In this document: positions 1 through 8,924 of the stretch, piece after piece
Position numbering within the stretch: the first letter of the stretch is position 1
Layout of the letters: every line of letters starts with the position of its first letter
Assembly (NCBI RefSeq): GCF_900168205.1
Contig: NZ_FUZE01000003.1
Coordinates: 1-64,000, forward strand
Length of the DNA: 64,000 bases
Origin: Chryseobacterium balustinum
Lineage (GTDB): Bacteria; Bacteroidota; Bacteroidia; Flavobacteriales; Weeksellaceae
Direction: 5' to 3'
Notes under the pieces: model-generated
Databases searched by the model: none
Told to the model about the DNA's origin: nothing
Seen by the model: the letters and a program-made list of their open reading frames with translations, nothing else
Translations under genes and position numbers: made by a program

Positions 1-36
1 TTGTTATAAACTTTTGAAGATGGGCAATAAGTAATT

Positions 37-109
37 TTGCCTATTGCCTATTGCCTATTGCCTATTGCCTATTGCCTATTGCCTATTGCCTATTGTCTAT
101 TGCCTATTG
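37..109. repeat. 7-bp tandem repeat (TTGCCTA)n
   Basis: Ten consecutive heptamers of TTGCCTA fill this stretch, perfect except for one unit reading TTGTCTA, followed by a partial unit. There is no open frame across it and it lies beyond the 3' end of the VanZ-like gene. A heptameric array this regular is prone to slippage, so copy number probably varies between isolates. It directly abuts a short CTCC/GGAG palindrome, so the left edge of the window is a stack of non-coding repeats. Confidence 0.9.
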
Positions 110-113
110 TGTC

Positions 114-126
114 GCTCCTTCGGAGC
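114..126. repeat. Mini-palindrome, CTCC-N3-GGAG family, copy 1
   Basis: Five-base arms GCTCC and GGAGC around a TTC loop. The same CTCC-N3-GGAG core recurs at 162-178, 16149-16161, 16198-16214 and 40243-40259, always outside genes. Confidence 0.6.
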
Positions 127-161
127 TTATGAAAATGATGCTGTAATGTTCGACAAAGGTT

Positions 162-178
162 ACACTCCTCCGGAGTGT
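162..178. repeat. Mini-palindrome, CTCC-N3-GGAG family, copy 2
   Basis: Seven-base perfect arms ACACTCC and GGAGTGT around a TCC loop, 35 bp from copy 1. No T-run follows, so it is not an obvious terminator. Confidence 0.6.
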
Positions 179-310
179 TTGTTATGTTTTATCTTGAGTG
201 TAAATCTTACTTAAAATCTTGAGTTTATTCTTTGAAAGGTAAATATTGAATTCTAAAAAGATGAATTGGAAGCCTTTAATTTTAATTAAAGGATAAATAT
301 TATTATAAAA

Positions 311-434
311 AGACTGTAATCCTAGCCCGGATAGCAGCGGTTACCCCGGAACACACGTTAGAGAGAAGAGGGGGTTAGTGATGGAAGAGCAATGGAGTGA
401 GGAGTAAAAGCGAATAGCCGGAAATAGCTCCTGA
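311..434 (+). repeat. Dispersed intergenic element (AGCCC...AGCTCC), copy 1
   Basis: Non-coding stretch beginning TAATCCTAGCCCGGATAGCA and ending in GGAAATAGCTCC. The start matches the AGCCCxGATxGCA start of the right half of the element at 27825-28086 and of the one at 44712-44797; the end resembles their purine-rich ends running into AGCTTC. The interior is diverged. It is probably a degenerate member of a dispersed flavobacterial intergenic repeat family. Apart from this element and the repeats at 37-178, no gene is visible between 1 and 477. Confidence 0.5.
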
Positions 435-477
435 AAAAGCGATTAATATTGTTAACTGTACTTTTAAATATTCTTAT

Positions 478-954
478 TTATGAAGTTGAAGCTGTTACAG
501 CCGTTTTTTTATCTTCTAACAGTTGAAAATGAAACTGAATATTGGCAATGTTTTTCCAGGTTGCATATTTGAATAGAAAAAAGCCGATTAACATTCCTAA
601 AGTATTTAGAAATACATCATCTATATCTGCAACACCTCTTCCGGTAAAATATTGTATTGATTCAATAATACTTATTGCAATCAAAAAGAAAAAAGTAACG
701 GGGATAAAACGGTTAAATTTCTTAATGCATAATCCCAACCATCCGAATGGACTGAATAAGAATATATTGCCAAATATATTTACGACAAAAGCCTGATTAT
801 CTATATTGTTATCATTTAAAAAATGCTGTATAGTGATAAAAGGCTGATGTTGAATATATGAAATCTCAGAAGGTTCTCTTCCAGATGCATAAAACATCAT
901 GTATAATAAAACGACGGTATATAAGGCAATAAATACTGCAAAATATCTTTTCAT
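478..954 (-). CDS. VanZ family membrane protein
   Basis: A 158-residue membrane protein with about four hydrophobic segments. The VanZ-family signatures are visible: an N-terminal transmembrane helix, an NIFGNIFLFSPFG segment near residue 60, and the ESIQ...GRGVADIDDVFLNTLG block near residues 93-120, where the acidic and Asn residues typical of the family lie. VanZ proteins are linked to low-level teicoplanin resistance in enterococci, but most bacterial members have no established function, so resistance should not be inferred. It is a single gene facing the left edge of the window, separated from the carboxylase gene by 190 bp. The ATG start directly precedes a typical transmembrane helix. 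Confidence 0.85.
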   Translation of the reverse strand: MKRYFAVFIALYTVVLLYMMFYASGREPSEISYIQHQPFITIQHFLNDNNIDNQAFVVNIFGNIFLFSPFGWLGLCIKKFNRFIPVTFFFLIAISIIESIQYFTGRGVADIDDVFLNTLGMLIGFFLFKYATWKNIANIQFHFQLLEDKKTAVTASTS

Positions 955-1099
955 AGGTTTCCTTTTGGGATTAGTAATTAAAAAGAGGTTGTAGTGCTTA
1001 TTAGTTTTTAGATATATTCTAATAACAAAAATCTTACCTTAGTAGTATGGCGTTTTGAAACTTTATAATTCTTTAGGATTATTTAACATAATATGAAAA

Positions 1100-1120
1100 G
1101 CCTCACTTCTAAAGTGAGGC
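1100..1120 (-). terminator. Rho-independent terminator of the carboxylase gene
   Basis: Stem GCCTCACTT with complementary AAGTGAGGC around a short loop, followed on the minus strand by TTTTC. It lies 25 bp beyond the stop codon of the minus-strand carboxylase gene. Confidence 0.75.
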
Positions 1121-1144
1121 CAAATATTTTAAAATTGAGTAAAA

Positions 1145-2773
1145 TCACACTTGGATTACTCCTAAATTGAATTTTTCAGTAATCGGAGAATGGTTCGCCG
1201 CCTCAATACCCATAGAAATCCATTTTCTGGTATCGATAGGATTGATGATAGCGTCGGTCCACAATCTTGAAGCTGCGTAGGTAGCTTCCGTTTGTTTTTG
1301 ATATTTTTTCGTAATTGTGTCTAAAATTTCATTGTGCTCTTCTTCAGTAATTACTTTTCCTTGCTTTTTCAAAGTAGATTCTTGAATCTGTGCTAAAACT
1401 TTTGCCGCCTGAGTTCCTCCCATTACAGCTAAATCTGCCCATGGCCAAGCTACAATTAGTCTTGGGTCATACGCTTTTCCACACATTGCATAGTTTCCGG
1501 CACCGTAAGAATTTCCTGTAATAATCGTAAACTTAGGTACTACAGAATTTGACACTGCATTCACCATTTTTGCACCGTCTTTGATGATTCCACCGTGTTC
1601 TGATTTTGAACCTACCATAAATCCTGTTACGTCTTGTAAAAAGATTAGAGGAATTTTTCTTTGGTTACAATTAGCAATAAATCGAGTTGCTTTGTCAGCT
1701 GAATCGGAATAAATTACTCCTCCAAACTGCATTTCGCCTTTACCGCTTTTTACCAATTTTCTTTGATTGGCAACAATTCCTACAGACCAACCGTCAATTC
1801 TTGCGGTTGCACAAATGATAGTTTTACCGTAATCTGCTTTGTATTCTTCAAATTCAGAATTATCAACAATACATTTTATAATTTCTAAAGTATCATATTG
1901 CTCTGCTCTGGAAACAGGCATGATTCCGAAGATATTATCTATTTTTTCTTTAGGAGGAAAGCTTTCTATTCTGTCGAAACCTGCTTTATCATAACTTCCA
2001 ACAGATTTCATAATATTTTTAATACGGTCTAAAGCATCTTTATCATCTTTTGCTTTATAATCGGTAACTCCCGAAATTGCACAATGCGTTGTTGCTCCAC
2101 CTAAAGTTTCGTTGTCAATAGTTTCGCCAATTGCAGCTTTCACCAAATAACTTCCGGCTAAGAAAATAGAACCGGTTTTGTCTACAATCATAGCTTCATC
2201 ACTCATAATCGGAAGATAAGCTCCACCTGCCACACAGCTTCCCATTACTGCTGAAATCTGAATAATTCCTGCAGCGCTCATTTTAGCATTATTTCTAAAG
2301 ATTCTACCAAACATTTCTTTATCAGGGAAAATCTCATCCTGCATCGGAAGATAAACTCCTGCAGAATCTACCAGATAAATAATTGGAAGTCTGTTTTCCA
2401 TGGCAATTTCCTGAGCTCTCAAGTTTTTCTTTCCAGTAATGGGAAACCAAGCTCCAGCTTTTACTGAGGCATCATTTGCTACAACTAAACACTGCTTTCC
2501 GGAAACATAACCCATTACAACCACAACACCACCACTTGGGCAGCCGCCGTGCTCCTCATACATTTCATAACCAGCAAAAGCACCAATTTCTATGGAATCT
2601 GAATTTTTATCAAGAAGATATTCTACTCTTTCTCTTGCCGTCATTTTCCCTTCGTCACGAAGTTTCTGAAGTCTTTTTTCACCACCACCTTTTTTAATTT
2701 CTGTAAGCAAACGGTTGATTTCAGATAATTTTAATTTATTTTGATCTTCTCTTTTGTTAAATTCAATATCCAT
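1145..2773 (-). CDS. Acyl-CoA carboxylase, carboxyltransferase (beta) subunit
   Basis: A 542-residue biotin-dependent carboxyltransferase that moves carboxybiotin's CO2 to an acyl-CoA. Both crotonase-fold halves are present: the N-half oxyanion segment MGSCVAGGAY at about 177-186 and the C-half GNSYGAGNYAMCG at about 420-432. FPDKEMFGRIFRNNAKMS (about 149-166) and the C-terminal end resemble the methylcrotonyl-CoA carboxylase beta subunit more than the propionyl-CoA type, suggesting leucine degradation, but substrate cannot be assigned from sequence alone. No biotin carboxylase or biotin-carrier gene is adjacent, so the alpha subunit must be encoded elsewhere. It is a single transcription unit with its own terminator. 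Confidence 0.9.
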   Translation of the reverse strand: MDIEFNKREDQNKLKLSEINRLLTEIKKGGGEKRLQKLRDEGKMTARERVEYLLDKNSDSIEIGAFAGYEMYEEHGGCPSGGVVVVMGYVSGKQCLVVANDASVKAGAWFPITGKKNLRAQEIAMENRLPIIYLVDSAGVYLPMQDEIFPDKEMFGRIFRNNAKMSAAGIIQISAVMGSCVAGGAYLPIMSDEAMIVDKTGSIFLAGSYLVKAAIGETIDNETLGGATTHCAISGVTDYKAKDDKDALDRIKNIMKSVGSYDKAGFDRIESFPPKEKIDNIFGIMPVSRAEQYDTLEIIKCIVDNSEFEEYKADYGKTIICATARIDGWSVGIVANQRKLVKSGKGEMQFGGVIYSDSADKATRFIANCNQRKIPLIFLQDVTGFMVGSKSEHGGIIKDGAKMVNAVSNSVVPKFTIITGNSYGAGNYAMCGKAYDPRLIVAWPWADLAVMGGTQAAKVLAQIQESTLKKQGKVITEEEHNEILDTITKKYQKQTEATYAASRLWTDAIINPIDTRKWISMGIEAANHSPITEKFNLGVIQV

Positions 2774-2913
2774 GAAATTTATATTTTAATCTGGCTAAAG
2801 ATACTATTTTTAGAAAAAGTAGTAAAATATGTTTATTATGTTTTAATCGGTTGATTATTAGAAAATTATGAAATATTTAACAAATCAACTGTTTTTTTTG
2901 GTGCATATTTTGC

Positions 2914-3033
2914 TAACTTTACAATAGAGTAGTAGAAATGTAAGTTTCTATATAAATACTCAGTTCCTAGTTTATTTTTTTAATAGTTTATTATTTGAAG
3001 GCCCTGAAAGTTGCATAAATTTTCAGGGTTTTT
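2914..3033 (+). ncRNA. Candidate small RNA between promoter-like site and terminator
   Basis: Within the 452-bp gap between two divergent genes, a TAACTTTA box (near TAnnTTTG) at 2914-2921 is followed about 80 bp later by a strong intrinsic terminator at 3002-3033 (CCCTGAAA/TTTCAGGG plus T-run). No adjacent plus-strand gene ends here, so the terminator is orphaned. The intervening sequence has no convincing open frame and contains a small AGAAA/TTTCT hairpin. A transcript of roughly 105-110 nt is inferred. There is no well-placed -33 TTG (the nearest is 13 bp upstream), so the promoter is weakly supported. Confidence 0.35.
3002..3033 (+). terminator. Orphan Rho-independent terminator
   Basis: Eight-base perfect stem CCCTGAAA / TTTCAGGG with an 11-base loop and a T-run. 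It points in the plus direction, but the only upstream gene is on the minus strand, so it presumably ends an unannotated transcript. Confidence 0.8.
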
Positions 3034-3132
3034 AGATTTTTATATTTCTCTATTTGAAGGTTTATGGTTCAGAATTTCATTATTAGACTAATTTATTGCT
3101 TAAATTTTTCGACTGGATCGGCAACTTAGAAT

Positions 3133-3152
3133 TATCATTAGAAATAATGATA
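3133..3152. promoter_or_regulatory. Perfect inverted repeat upstream of the EamA gene
   Basis: Eight-base arms TATCATTA and TAATGATA separated by GAAA, about 40 bp upstream of the -7 box of the EamA transporter gene. No T-run follows. It could be an operator or a structured element; nothing in the sequence distinguishes these. Confidence 0.35.
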
Positions 3153-3192
3153 GTAATCTTATATTTTTTTAAATTTAATGAAAAGCTATTCG

Positions 3193-3200
3193 TAAATTTG
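3193..3200 (+). promoter_or_regulatory. -7 box (TAAATTTG) of the EamA-led gene run
   Basis: Perfect match to the Bacteroidota -7 consensus TAnnTTTG, 26 bp before the EamA start codon. No clear TTG lies at the -33 spacing. Confidence 0.6.
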
Positions 3201-3225
3201 CCTATTTAAAAATCAGAGGGATAAC

Positions 3226-4104
3226 ATGCAGAAATTAGCACTTTTTAGATTACATTTAATCGTTTTTTTGTGGGGCTTTACAGCAATTTTGGGGAAGCTG
3301 ATCACCGCCAATGCCCATATTCTTGTCTTTTACAGAATGCTATTTGCTGCCATATTTCTTTATGCATTTATACGGATCTATAAAAAAGAAAGCATTAAGG
3401 TTTCAAAAAAACTATTCTTTCAATTATCGGGAGTAGGCTTTTTTATGGCGCTGCATTGGTATTGCTTTTTTTATTCTATAAAAGTTTCTAATGTTTCAAT
3501 TGCTTTAAGCTGTCTTTCGTTGTCTACTTTATTTGCTTCGGTTTTGGAGCCGATTGTTTTTAAACGGAAAGTAGATATTTCAGAAGTGGTAATGGGAACG
3601 GTAATTGTCGCCTGTATTTTACTTATTTTTAAAACCGAGTTTCAATATAAAGAAGGAATTTTTTACGGCATTTTGTGTGCCATTTTCGGAACCGTTTTTT
3701 CGGTTTTTAATGGAAAGCTTTTCGGAAAAACCAGTTCAGGAAATATTATTTTTTATGAAATTTTCTCAGGGTGGTTTATTTTGATGATATTTTATCTTGC
3801 AACAGGGCAAATCATGCAGATGAATGAAATAAATTATAGAGATCTTGCGTTAATAGGCTTGTTGGCAAGTGTATTTACAGCATATCCTATGTTTGAATCT
3901 GTGAAGCTGATGAAATATATTTCGCCCTTTACTTTAATTTTAACAGTTAATTTAGAACCAGTTTACGGAATTATACTAGCTTTTTTTATCTTTGGAGAAT
4001 CAGAACATATGAGCCCGGTATTTTATATTGCATCTTTGGTTATGATTTTGGCTATTGTTGTAAACGCACTGATAAAAACTAGAAAACAAAAAAACATTAA
4101 CTAA
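3226..4104 (+). CDS. EamA/DMT family transporter
   Basis: A 292-residue inner-membrane protein with about ten hydrophobic helices in two repeated halves of about 145 residues, the architecture of the drug/metabolite (DMT) transporter superfamily. The second half carries a segment of EamA character around PFTLILTVNLEPVYGII. DMT members export diverse metabolites or amino acids; the substrate cannot be read from the sequence. The ATG is preceded by a purine-rich GAGGG. Only 14 bp separate it from the PorV/PorQ gene, so the two are probably cotranscribed although functionally unrelated. Confidence 0.88.
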   Translation: MQKLALFRLHLIVFLWGFTAILGKLITANAHILVFYRMLFAAIFLYAFIRIYKKESIKVSKKLFFQLSGVGFFMALHWYCFFYSIKVSNVSIALSCLSLSTLFASVLEPIVFKRKVDISEVVMGTVIVACILLIFKTEFQYKEGIFYGILCAIFGTVFSVFNGKLFGKTSSGNIIFYEIFSGWFILMIFYLATGQIMQMNEINYRDLALIGLLASVFTAYPMFESVKLMKYISPFTLILTVNLEPVYGIILAFFIFGESEHMSPVFYIASLVMILAIVVNALIKTRKQKNIN

Positions 4105-4118
4105 GTATCCATTTCTAC

Positions 4119-5201
4119 ATGATGAAAAAATATCTATTATTAGTATTTTCCCTTTTATTTGGGTTTTCTCAATCTCAGATTATCAGAAAATATTCCAATG
4201 AATTTCTAAATATCGGAGCCGGAGCCAGAGGAATAGGGATGGGAGGCGCCGTAATGACCAGTCAGGATGATGTGTATTCACCAATGTGGAACCCCGCAGG
4301 CTTGAACGGTATTACAAGAGACTGGCAAGGCGCAGCAATGCACGCAGAATATTTTGAATCTATCGCAAAATATGATTATTTGGCTTACGCAAAAGTTTTG
4401 GAGACAGGAGTTTTCGGAGTTTCAGTTGTCCGTTTAGGGGTTGATAATATTTTAAATACCACTCAGCTAATCGATACTGAAGGAAATATTGATTACGATA
4501 AAATTACTAAGTTTTCACAGTCAGATTATGCGGGGATTATTTCTTATGCATTCAATCCTGGTGGAAATCCCAAACTGGATGTTGGTGTAAATGCTAAAAT
4601 TGTTTACAGAAATGTAGGGAAATTTGCAAGCGGATATGGTTTTGGTTTCGACGTTGGGGCTATTTATAAAGCCGATAACGGCTGGAAATTCGGAGGAGTT
4701 CTTCGTGATGCTACTACTACGGTCAATTTCTGGAGTGTAAATCAAAAAGAATTGTCTACCATTGTAAACGGTGAAGAATTTAACCCTGCTCCAACCGATA
4801 AAATGGAATTGACGATGCCAAAGCTAAACGCAGGAGCAAGTAAATTATTCAATATCAACAGCAGTCTTTATATTTTACCTGAAGCTGGGATCAATGTAGA
4901 TTTTGCTAAAACTGCAGCTCTTCTTTCAACAGACTTTGCAAGTATCACACCGTATGCCGGAGCTGAATTGGGATATCAGAAAATGATCTTTGTAAGAGTG
5001 GGAGTCAATAGATTTCAATCAATTACTGATATTGAAGATCTTCAGAGAAAAGTTTCTTTTCAGCCAAGCGCAGGTATAGGTATTCGTTACAGAGGCTTAA
5101 CACTTGATTACGCAATCAGTAATTCTGGAATTGGAGGTTCTAATTTTTACTCTAATTTCTTCTCATTAAAACTGGATATGGGAGAATTTAGAAATGATTA
5201 A
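4119..5201 (+). CDS. PorV/PorQ family outer-membrane barrel protein
   Basis: A 360-residue exported protein. A signal peptide ends near SQSQ (residue about 20), followed by the family hallmark GAGARGIGMGGA...WNPAGL at about 33-62, typical of the FadL-like PorV/PorQ/UPF0164 barrel group. The C-terminal half alternates aromatic and polar residues as in transmembrane beta-strands. PorV and PorQ are outer-membrane components of T9SS; PorV shuttles cargo to the sortase PorU. Whether this copy is one of those or a paralogue cannot be settled here, but a T9SS cargo gene lies two genes downstream. Two successive ATG codons are possible starts. Confidence 0.85.
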   Translation: MMKKYLLLVFSLLFGFSQSQIIRKYSNEFLNIGAGARGIGMGGAVMTSQDDVYSPMWNPAGLNGITRDWQGAAMHAEYFESIAKYDYLAYAKVLETGVFGVSVVRLGVDNILNTTQLIDTEGNIDYDKITKFSQSDYAGIISYAFNPGGNPKLDVGVNAKIVYRNVGKFASGYGFGFDVGAIYKADNGWKFGGVLRDATTTVNFWSVNQKELSTIVNGEEFNPAPTDKMELTMPKLNAGASKLFNINSSLYILPEAGINVDFAKTAALLSTDFASITPYAGAELGYQKMIFVRVGVNRFQSITDIEDLQRKVSFQPSAGIGIRYRGLTLDYAISNSGIGGSNFYSNFFSLKLDMGEFRND

Positions 5202-5221
5202 TTTAAAGTTTAAATAAATTT

Positions 5222-5968
5222 ATGAAAAAGTTATCGGTTATAATATCATCTTTTTGTGTCATGCTATCGTATGCACAGAAAGTTTCTGATTATAAATATG
5301 TAGTAGTTCCGAGTTCATTTGAAAGTTTTAAAAAAAATAATTACGGGCTTAGTGCATTTTTAACTAAAAATATGAAAGCTAAGCAATATGTTGTGCTTTC
5401 TGAAAATAGAGGGCAATGGCCGGAAGAAGCCAATGTGAATCCATGTAGTGTCTTAAACGCTGACGTTATTAATGATAGTAACTTTCTTAGAAACAAAATT
5501 ATTTTAGAATTTAAAGACTGCAATAACAAAGTTGTTTCTTCACAAAAAGGAATTACATCAATTAAAGAATACGAAGAAGGCTTTAAAGATGCTTTATCTG
5601 ATACTTTTGCGAGGATTCCGGTTGCTAACCCTATTCAAATTACAGAGTATAAAAAAGAAAATCAGGCTACAGAAGCAGTACCTCAAGTAAGCGAACAAAA
5701 GCCGCAAACTTCAAGAGCAGAAAAATACAGCAACGGAAAACTAAGTCTTCAGAAAATTCAGATTGATGCCGCTCAGTTTATTTTAGTAGACGGAAACAGT
5801 TCTGTTCCTTTTGCTACTTTCAAAGAGACTACCAAAAAAGATGTTTTCAGAGTTAAATTAGGTTCAGGTGAATCTACAACAGGGTATTTTGAAAATGGAA
5901 ATTTAGTAATTGAAATTTCGAAAGGCAACGACGAATATTCTAAAGAAGTATTTGCTCCTTTGAAATAA
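5222..5968 (+). CDS. Secreted protein of unknown function
   Basis: A 248-residue protein with an N-terminal signal peptide (cleavage likely after SYAQ near residue 19). I do not recognise a domain. A first half of about 120 residues contains YKYVVVPSSFESFK and an acidic/basic mixed region; a Gln/Glu-rich linker at about 140-170 precedes a C-terminal beta-rich segment. It starts 20 bp after the PorV/PorQ gene and precedes a T9SS cargo gene by 50 bp, so envelope or secretion-related function is a reasonable inference only. Confidence 0.75.
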   Translation: MKKLSVIISSFCVMLSYAQKVSDYKYVVVPSSFESFKKNNYGLSAFLTKNMKAKQYVVLSENRGQWPEEANVNPCSVLNADVINDSNFLRNKIILEFKDCNNKVVSSQKGITSIKEYEEGFKDALSDTFARIPVANPIQITEYKKENQATEAVPQVSEQKPQTSRAEKYSNGKLSLQKIQIDAAQFILVDGNSSVPFATFKETTKKDVFRVKLGSGESTTGYFENGNLVIEISKGNDEYSKEVFAPLK

Positions 5969-6018
5969 AAGAAATACAATATTTATCCTTGTTTGGAGAA
6001 AATAATAACACAAAAAAT

Positions 6019-8895
6019 ATGAAAAAAATTTACATTTCTTTGTTGATAGCTGTATCAGCTTATTTTCAGGCTCAAAATGTTTTAAACACACAATTGAACG
6101 AAATTAATTTTGGTTCGGGAAGCTCTCCTTATAACTTAACAAAACTTAATGACCTCATTGTTTTTGCGGCATCCAGAAATGCTGATGAAGGATTGGAACC
6201 GTGGGTCTATAATTCTACAATTCAAAGATCTACATTACTGAAAGACATTTTTGTAGGACAGAATAGCGGGATACCAGCTAATTCGAAATTTGTAAAAATA
6301 AATAATAAAATATATTTTCTGGCACAACAGAATTATTCGGGATATCAAATTTGGGAAACGGACGGAACTCCTTCCGGGACAATTAAAAAACAGGATATTA
6401 ATTCTAATTATTCAATTGATGAATTTGTAGCTGTAGGAAATAAAATTTTTTATTATCAGAATAAAGAACTTTGGGTATTTGATACTGTAGCAAATAATTT
6501 ATCATTACTAAAAACTTTTGAATATACATCGGGAACGATGAAATTGGAGACTTTCAATAATCAATTGTTTTTGGCAGCAAACGACGGAATAAATGGTAAA
6601 GAGATCTGGAAATCTGATGGAACGATAGCCGGAACTACTTTGCTAAAAGATATTGCTACCGGTAATGGAAACAGTATTTCAAATGATTTTAAAATTTTAA
6701 CTTTAAATAACGGGAAATTTTATTTTATTGCAAATACAGCAACCGGTTATCAGCTCTACGAAAGTAATGGCACAACTTCAGGTACGGTGCCATTAATGCC
6801 TGTGCAAAGCATATATGAGCTTAACGGCGCTTCAGTGGGTAATTATTTTGTATTTGTAGGTTTTGATCCTACCAATGGAGGAATGGAGCCCTGGATCTCA
6901 GACGGAACAGTGTCAGGTACAAAACTTTTAAAAGACATTTTACCAGGAAATTCTAGCTCGATGGCTATTAACAATAGTAAGTTTTTTAAGGTTAATAATA
7001 AGATATATTTTGACACTTATTCCAACGGCCAATTATCTGGAAGCTACATCTGGGAAACAGATGGAACCTCTGCGGGAACTGTATTGTTTAACACCCCAAC
7101 CAATAATGTATTACATGGAGTAAGCTCAGATGCGCAACATTTGATTCTTACCAAGCCAAATGAATGGAATCGCTTTTGGGTAACAAACGGAAATTCTGCA
7201 CAGACGTTTGAAATGACAACATTGGGTATGATAGCGTCTAATGGTGTTTTAGATTTTAATTCAAAATTGTATTTAGCAGGAACTACCGCTAAGCACGGAA
7301 TGGAGTTATATTCTTTAAATCCTCTTACACAAGAAGCTACTTTGGTTTCTGATATCAGTAAATTCGAAAGTAGTTCGCCACATTCTTATAATGTTCTGAA
7401 TGATAATTTAATTTTCATTGCGGCAGACAGAGAATTCAATAATCAGATTTATAAAAGAGATAAATCGACTCAGCAGATCTCACGTCTTACAAACTTTACC
7501 AGCGGAACTTCTTCAGTTGGGATGTTTACTAATTTTAACGATACATTTTTTAAGGTAGGAAATTACTTTTATACCAAAAATAGTACTCCAAACCCGATAA
7601 ACGGACTTTATAGAACAGACGGAACCTCTGGGAATTCCGGATCTGTTTCTACAGGCAATACAAGTATTTATGATACTTCTTTTTTCGTTAATCTTAACGA
7701 CAATACTTTATTATTTTCAGGATATGATAATGTAGTAGGAACAGAACTTTGGAAAGTTGATAATAATTCTAATACCGCTGTTCTGGTAAAAGATATTTCT
7801 ACAGATAACATGGGAAGTATGTATAATACAGATCCTAAAACAACTGTTCTGAACGGTTTTGCCTATTTTGTAGCAAAAGAAAACGGCAAGTCTGGAATTT
7901 GGAAATCAGACGGAACTTCTGCCAATACTTTGAAAGCTGTACAATACAATTTTCAGGATGGTAGTGATGGAAATATTAAGGTAGTTGGAAGTTTAAATAA
8001 CAAACTGCTTTATTCTACAAGAAAAGAAAATTTTAACAATATATCTAATACTGAACTTTTTGCTTCAAATGGAGATCAGGCTTCGTCAGTTTTATTGAGA
8101 TCTCACAGCGATCCTTATGGTTCTGCCAATATTAGCAATCAAACCGAAATTTTTAATAATAAATTATTCTATGCTGTTACCGGATATCCTTCAGGACTTT
8201 ATTCTACCGATGGAAATATTGCCGGGACTACAGAGGTCTCGCCAATAAATTTCTTTGGGAATGTACAGTTTAAAAAATGTGGAAACCAATTATTTTTCAC
8301 GAATAATAATTCAACAGAATTATGGAAAACAGATGGCACAACCATAGGAACGACGAGCTTGGGATCAAATTTTCCTGGCATAAAAGATATGACGTGTGTA
8401 AACAATTATCTATATTTTCTCAACGGAGATTCTCAAAAAGTATGGCGTTCAAACGGAGTGGCAGGAAATGTAACTCCATTGGATCTGCTTATTACAAATG
8501 ATGATCAGCTTTTAGTCAACGAAAATATTTTGAAATTGGCTACAGATAATGAAAAACTTTATCTTACAATATTTACAAAAGACCACGGAGCCGAGTTGTA
8601 CACCGTTACAGATTCTCTGCCAACTTATCTTGCAACCAACGAAATTATAAGTAATAATGGAAGTTCGGTAAATATTAAAATCTATCCAAATCCTGTTACC
8701 GATAGTTTTTCAATTAAATTACCTGAGAATCTTAAAATTAAAGAAATTGATATTTTTGATACATCAGGAAAACTGGTAAAAAATAGTATCTCTAAAAGTG
8801 ATAAAATAGATGTTTCTTACTTGTTTTCAGGAATTTACTTTATAAAAATAAAAACAGACAAAGGTGTTTTTGTAACCAAATTCATCAAGAAATAA
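6019..8895 (+). CDS. Large ELWxxDGT-repeat protein with T9SS type A sorting domain
   Basis: A 958-residue secreted protein. I start it at the ATG of MKKIYISLL, because this gives a normal signal peptide (cleavage near YFQAQ); the open frame extends ten codons further upstream to a TTG. The body carries about fourteen copies of an ELWxxDGTxxGT-type motif (IWETDGTPSGT, IWKSDGTIAGT, LWKTDGTTIGT), spaced about 50-60 residues apart, consistent with a repetitive beta-propeller or hyalin-like surface protein. The last about 75 residues (IKIYPNPVTDSFSIKLP...LVKN...GIYFIKIKT) form a canonical T9SS type A sorting domain, so it should be secreted through PorV-dependent T9SS and surface-attached or released. 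A strong terminator follows. Confidence 0.92.
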   Translation: MKKIYISLLIAVSAYFQAQNVLNTQLNEINFGSGSSPYNLTKLNDLIVFAASRNADEGLEPWVYNSTIQRSTLLKDIFVGQNSGIPANSKFVKINNKIYFLAQQNYSGYQIWETDGTPSGTIKKQDINSNYSIDEFVAVGNKIFYYQNKELWVFDTVANNLSLLKTFEYTSGTMKLETFNNQLFLAANDGINGKEIWKSDGTIAGTTLLKDIATGNGNSISNDFKILTLNNGKFYFIANTATGYQLYESNGTTSGTVPLMPVQSIYELNGASVGNYFVFVGFDPTNGGMEPWISDGTVSGTKLLKDILPGNSSSMAINNSKFFKVNNKIYFDTYSNGQLSGSYIWETDGTSAGTVLFNTPTNNVLHGVSSDAQHLILTKPNEWNRFWVTNGNSAQTFEMTTLGMIASNGVLDFNSKLYLAGTTAKHGMELYSLNPLTQEATLVSDISKFESSSPHSYNVLNDNLIFIAADREFNNQIYKRDKSTQQISRLTNFTSGTSSVGMFTNFNDTFFKVGNYFYTKNSTPNPINGLYRTDGTSGNSGSVSTGNTSIYDTSFFVNLNDNTLLFSGYDNVVGTELWKVDNNSNTAVLVKDISTDNMGSMYNTDPKTTVLNGFAYFVAKENGKSGIWKSDGTSANTLKAVQYNFQDGSDGNIKVVGSLNNKLLYSTRKENFNNISNTELFASNGDQASSVLLRSHSDPYGSANISNQTEIFNNKLFYAVTGYPSGLYSTDGNIAGTTEVSPINFFGNVQFKKCGNQLFFTNNNSTELWKTDGTTIGTTSLGSNFPGIKDMTCVNNYLYFLNGDSQKVWRSNGVAGNVTPLDLLITNDDQLLVNENILKLATDNEKLYLTIFTKDHGAELYTVTDSLPTYLATNEIISNNGSSVNIKIYPNPVTDSFSIKLPENLKIKEIDIFDTSGKLVKNSISKSDKIDVSYLFSGIYFIKIKTDKGVFVTKFIKK

Positions 8896-8924
8896 AGATT
8901 ATTAAATCTTAGAATTAAAATAAA

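Noticed and set aside
37-109. CRISPR-like repeat.
   Set aside because: The unit is 7 bp without spacers; a CRISPR would need 23-47 bp repeats with unique spacers.
5903-6091. A 62-codon minus-strand frame over the junction of two genes.
   Set aside because: Phe/Lys-rich chance frame antisense to two plus-strand coding regions.
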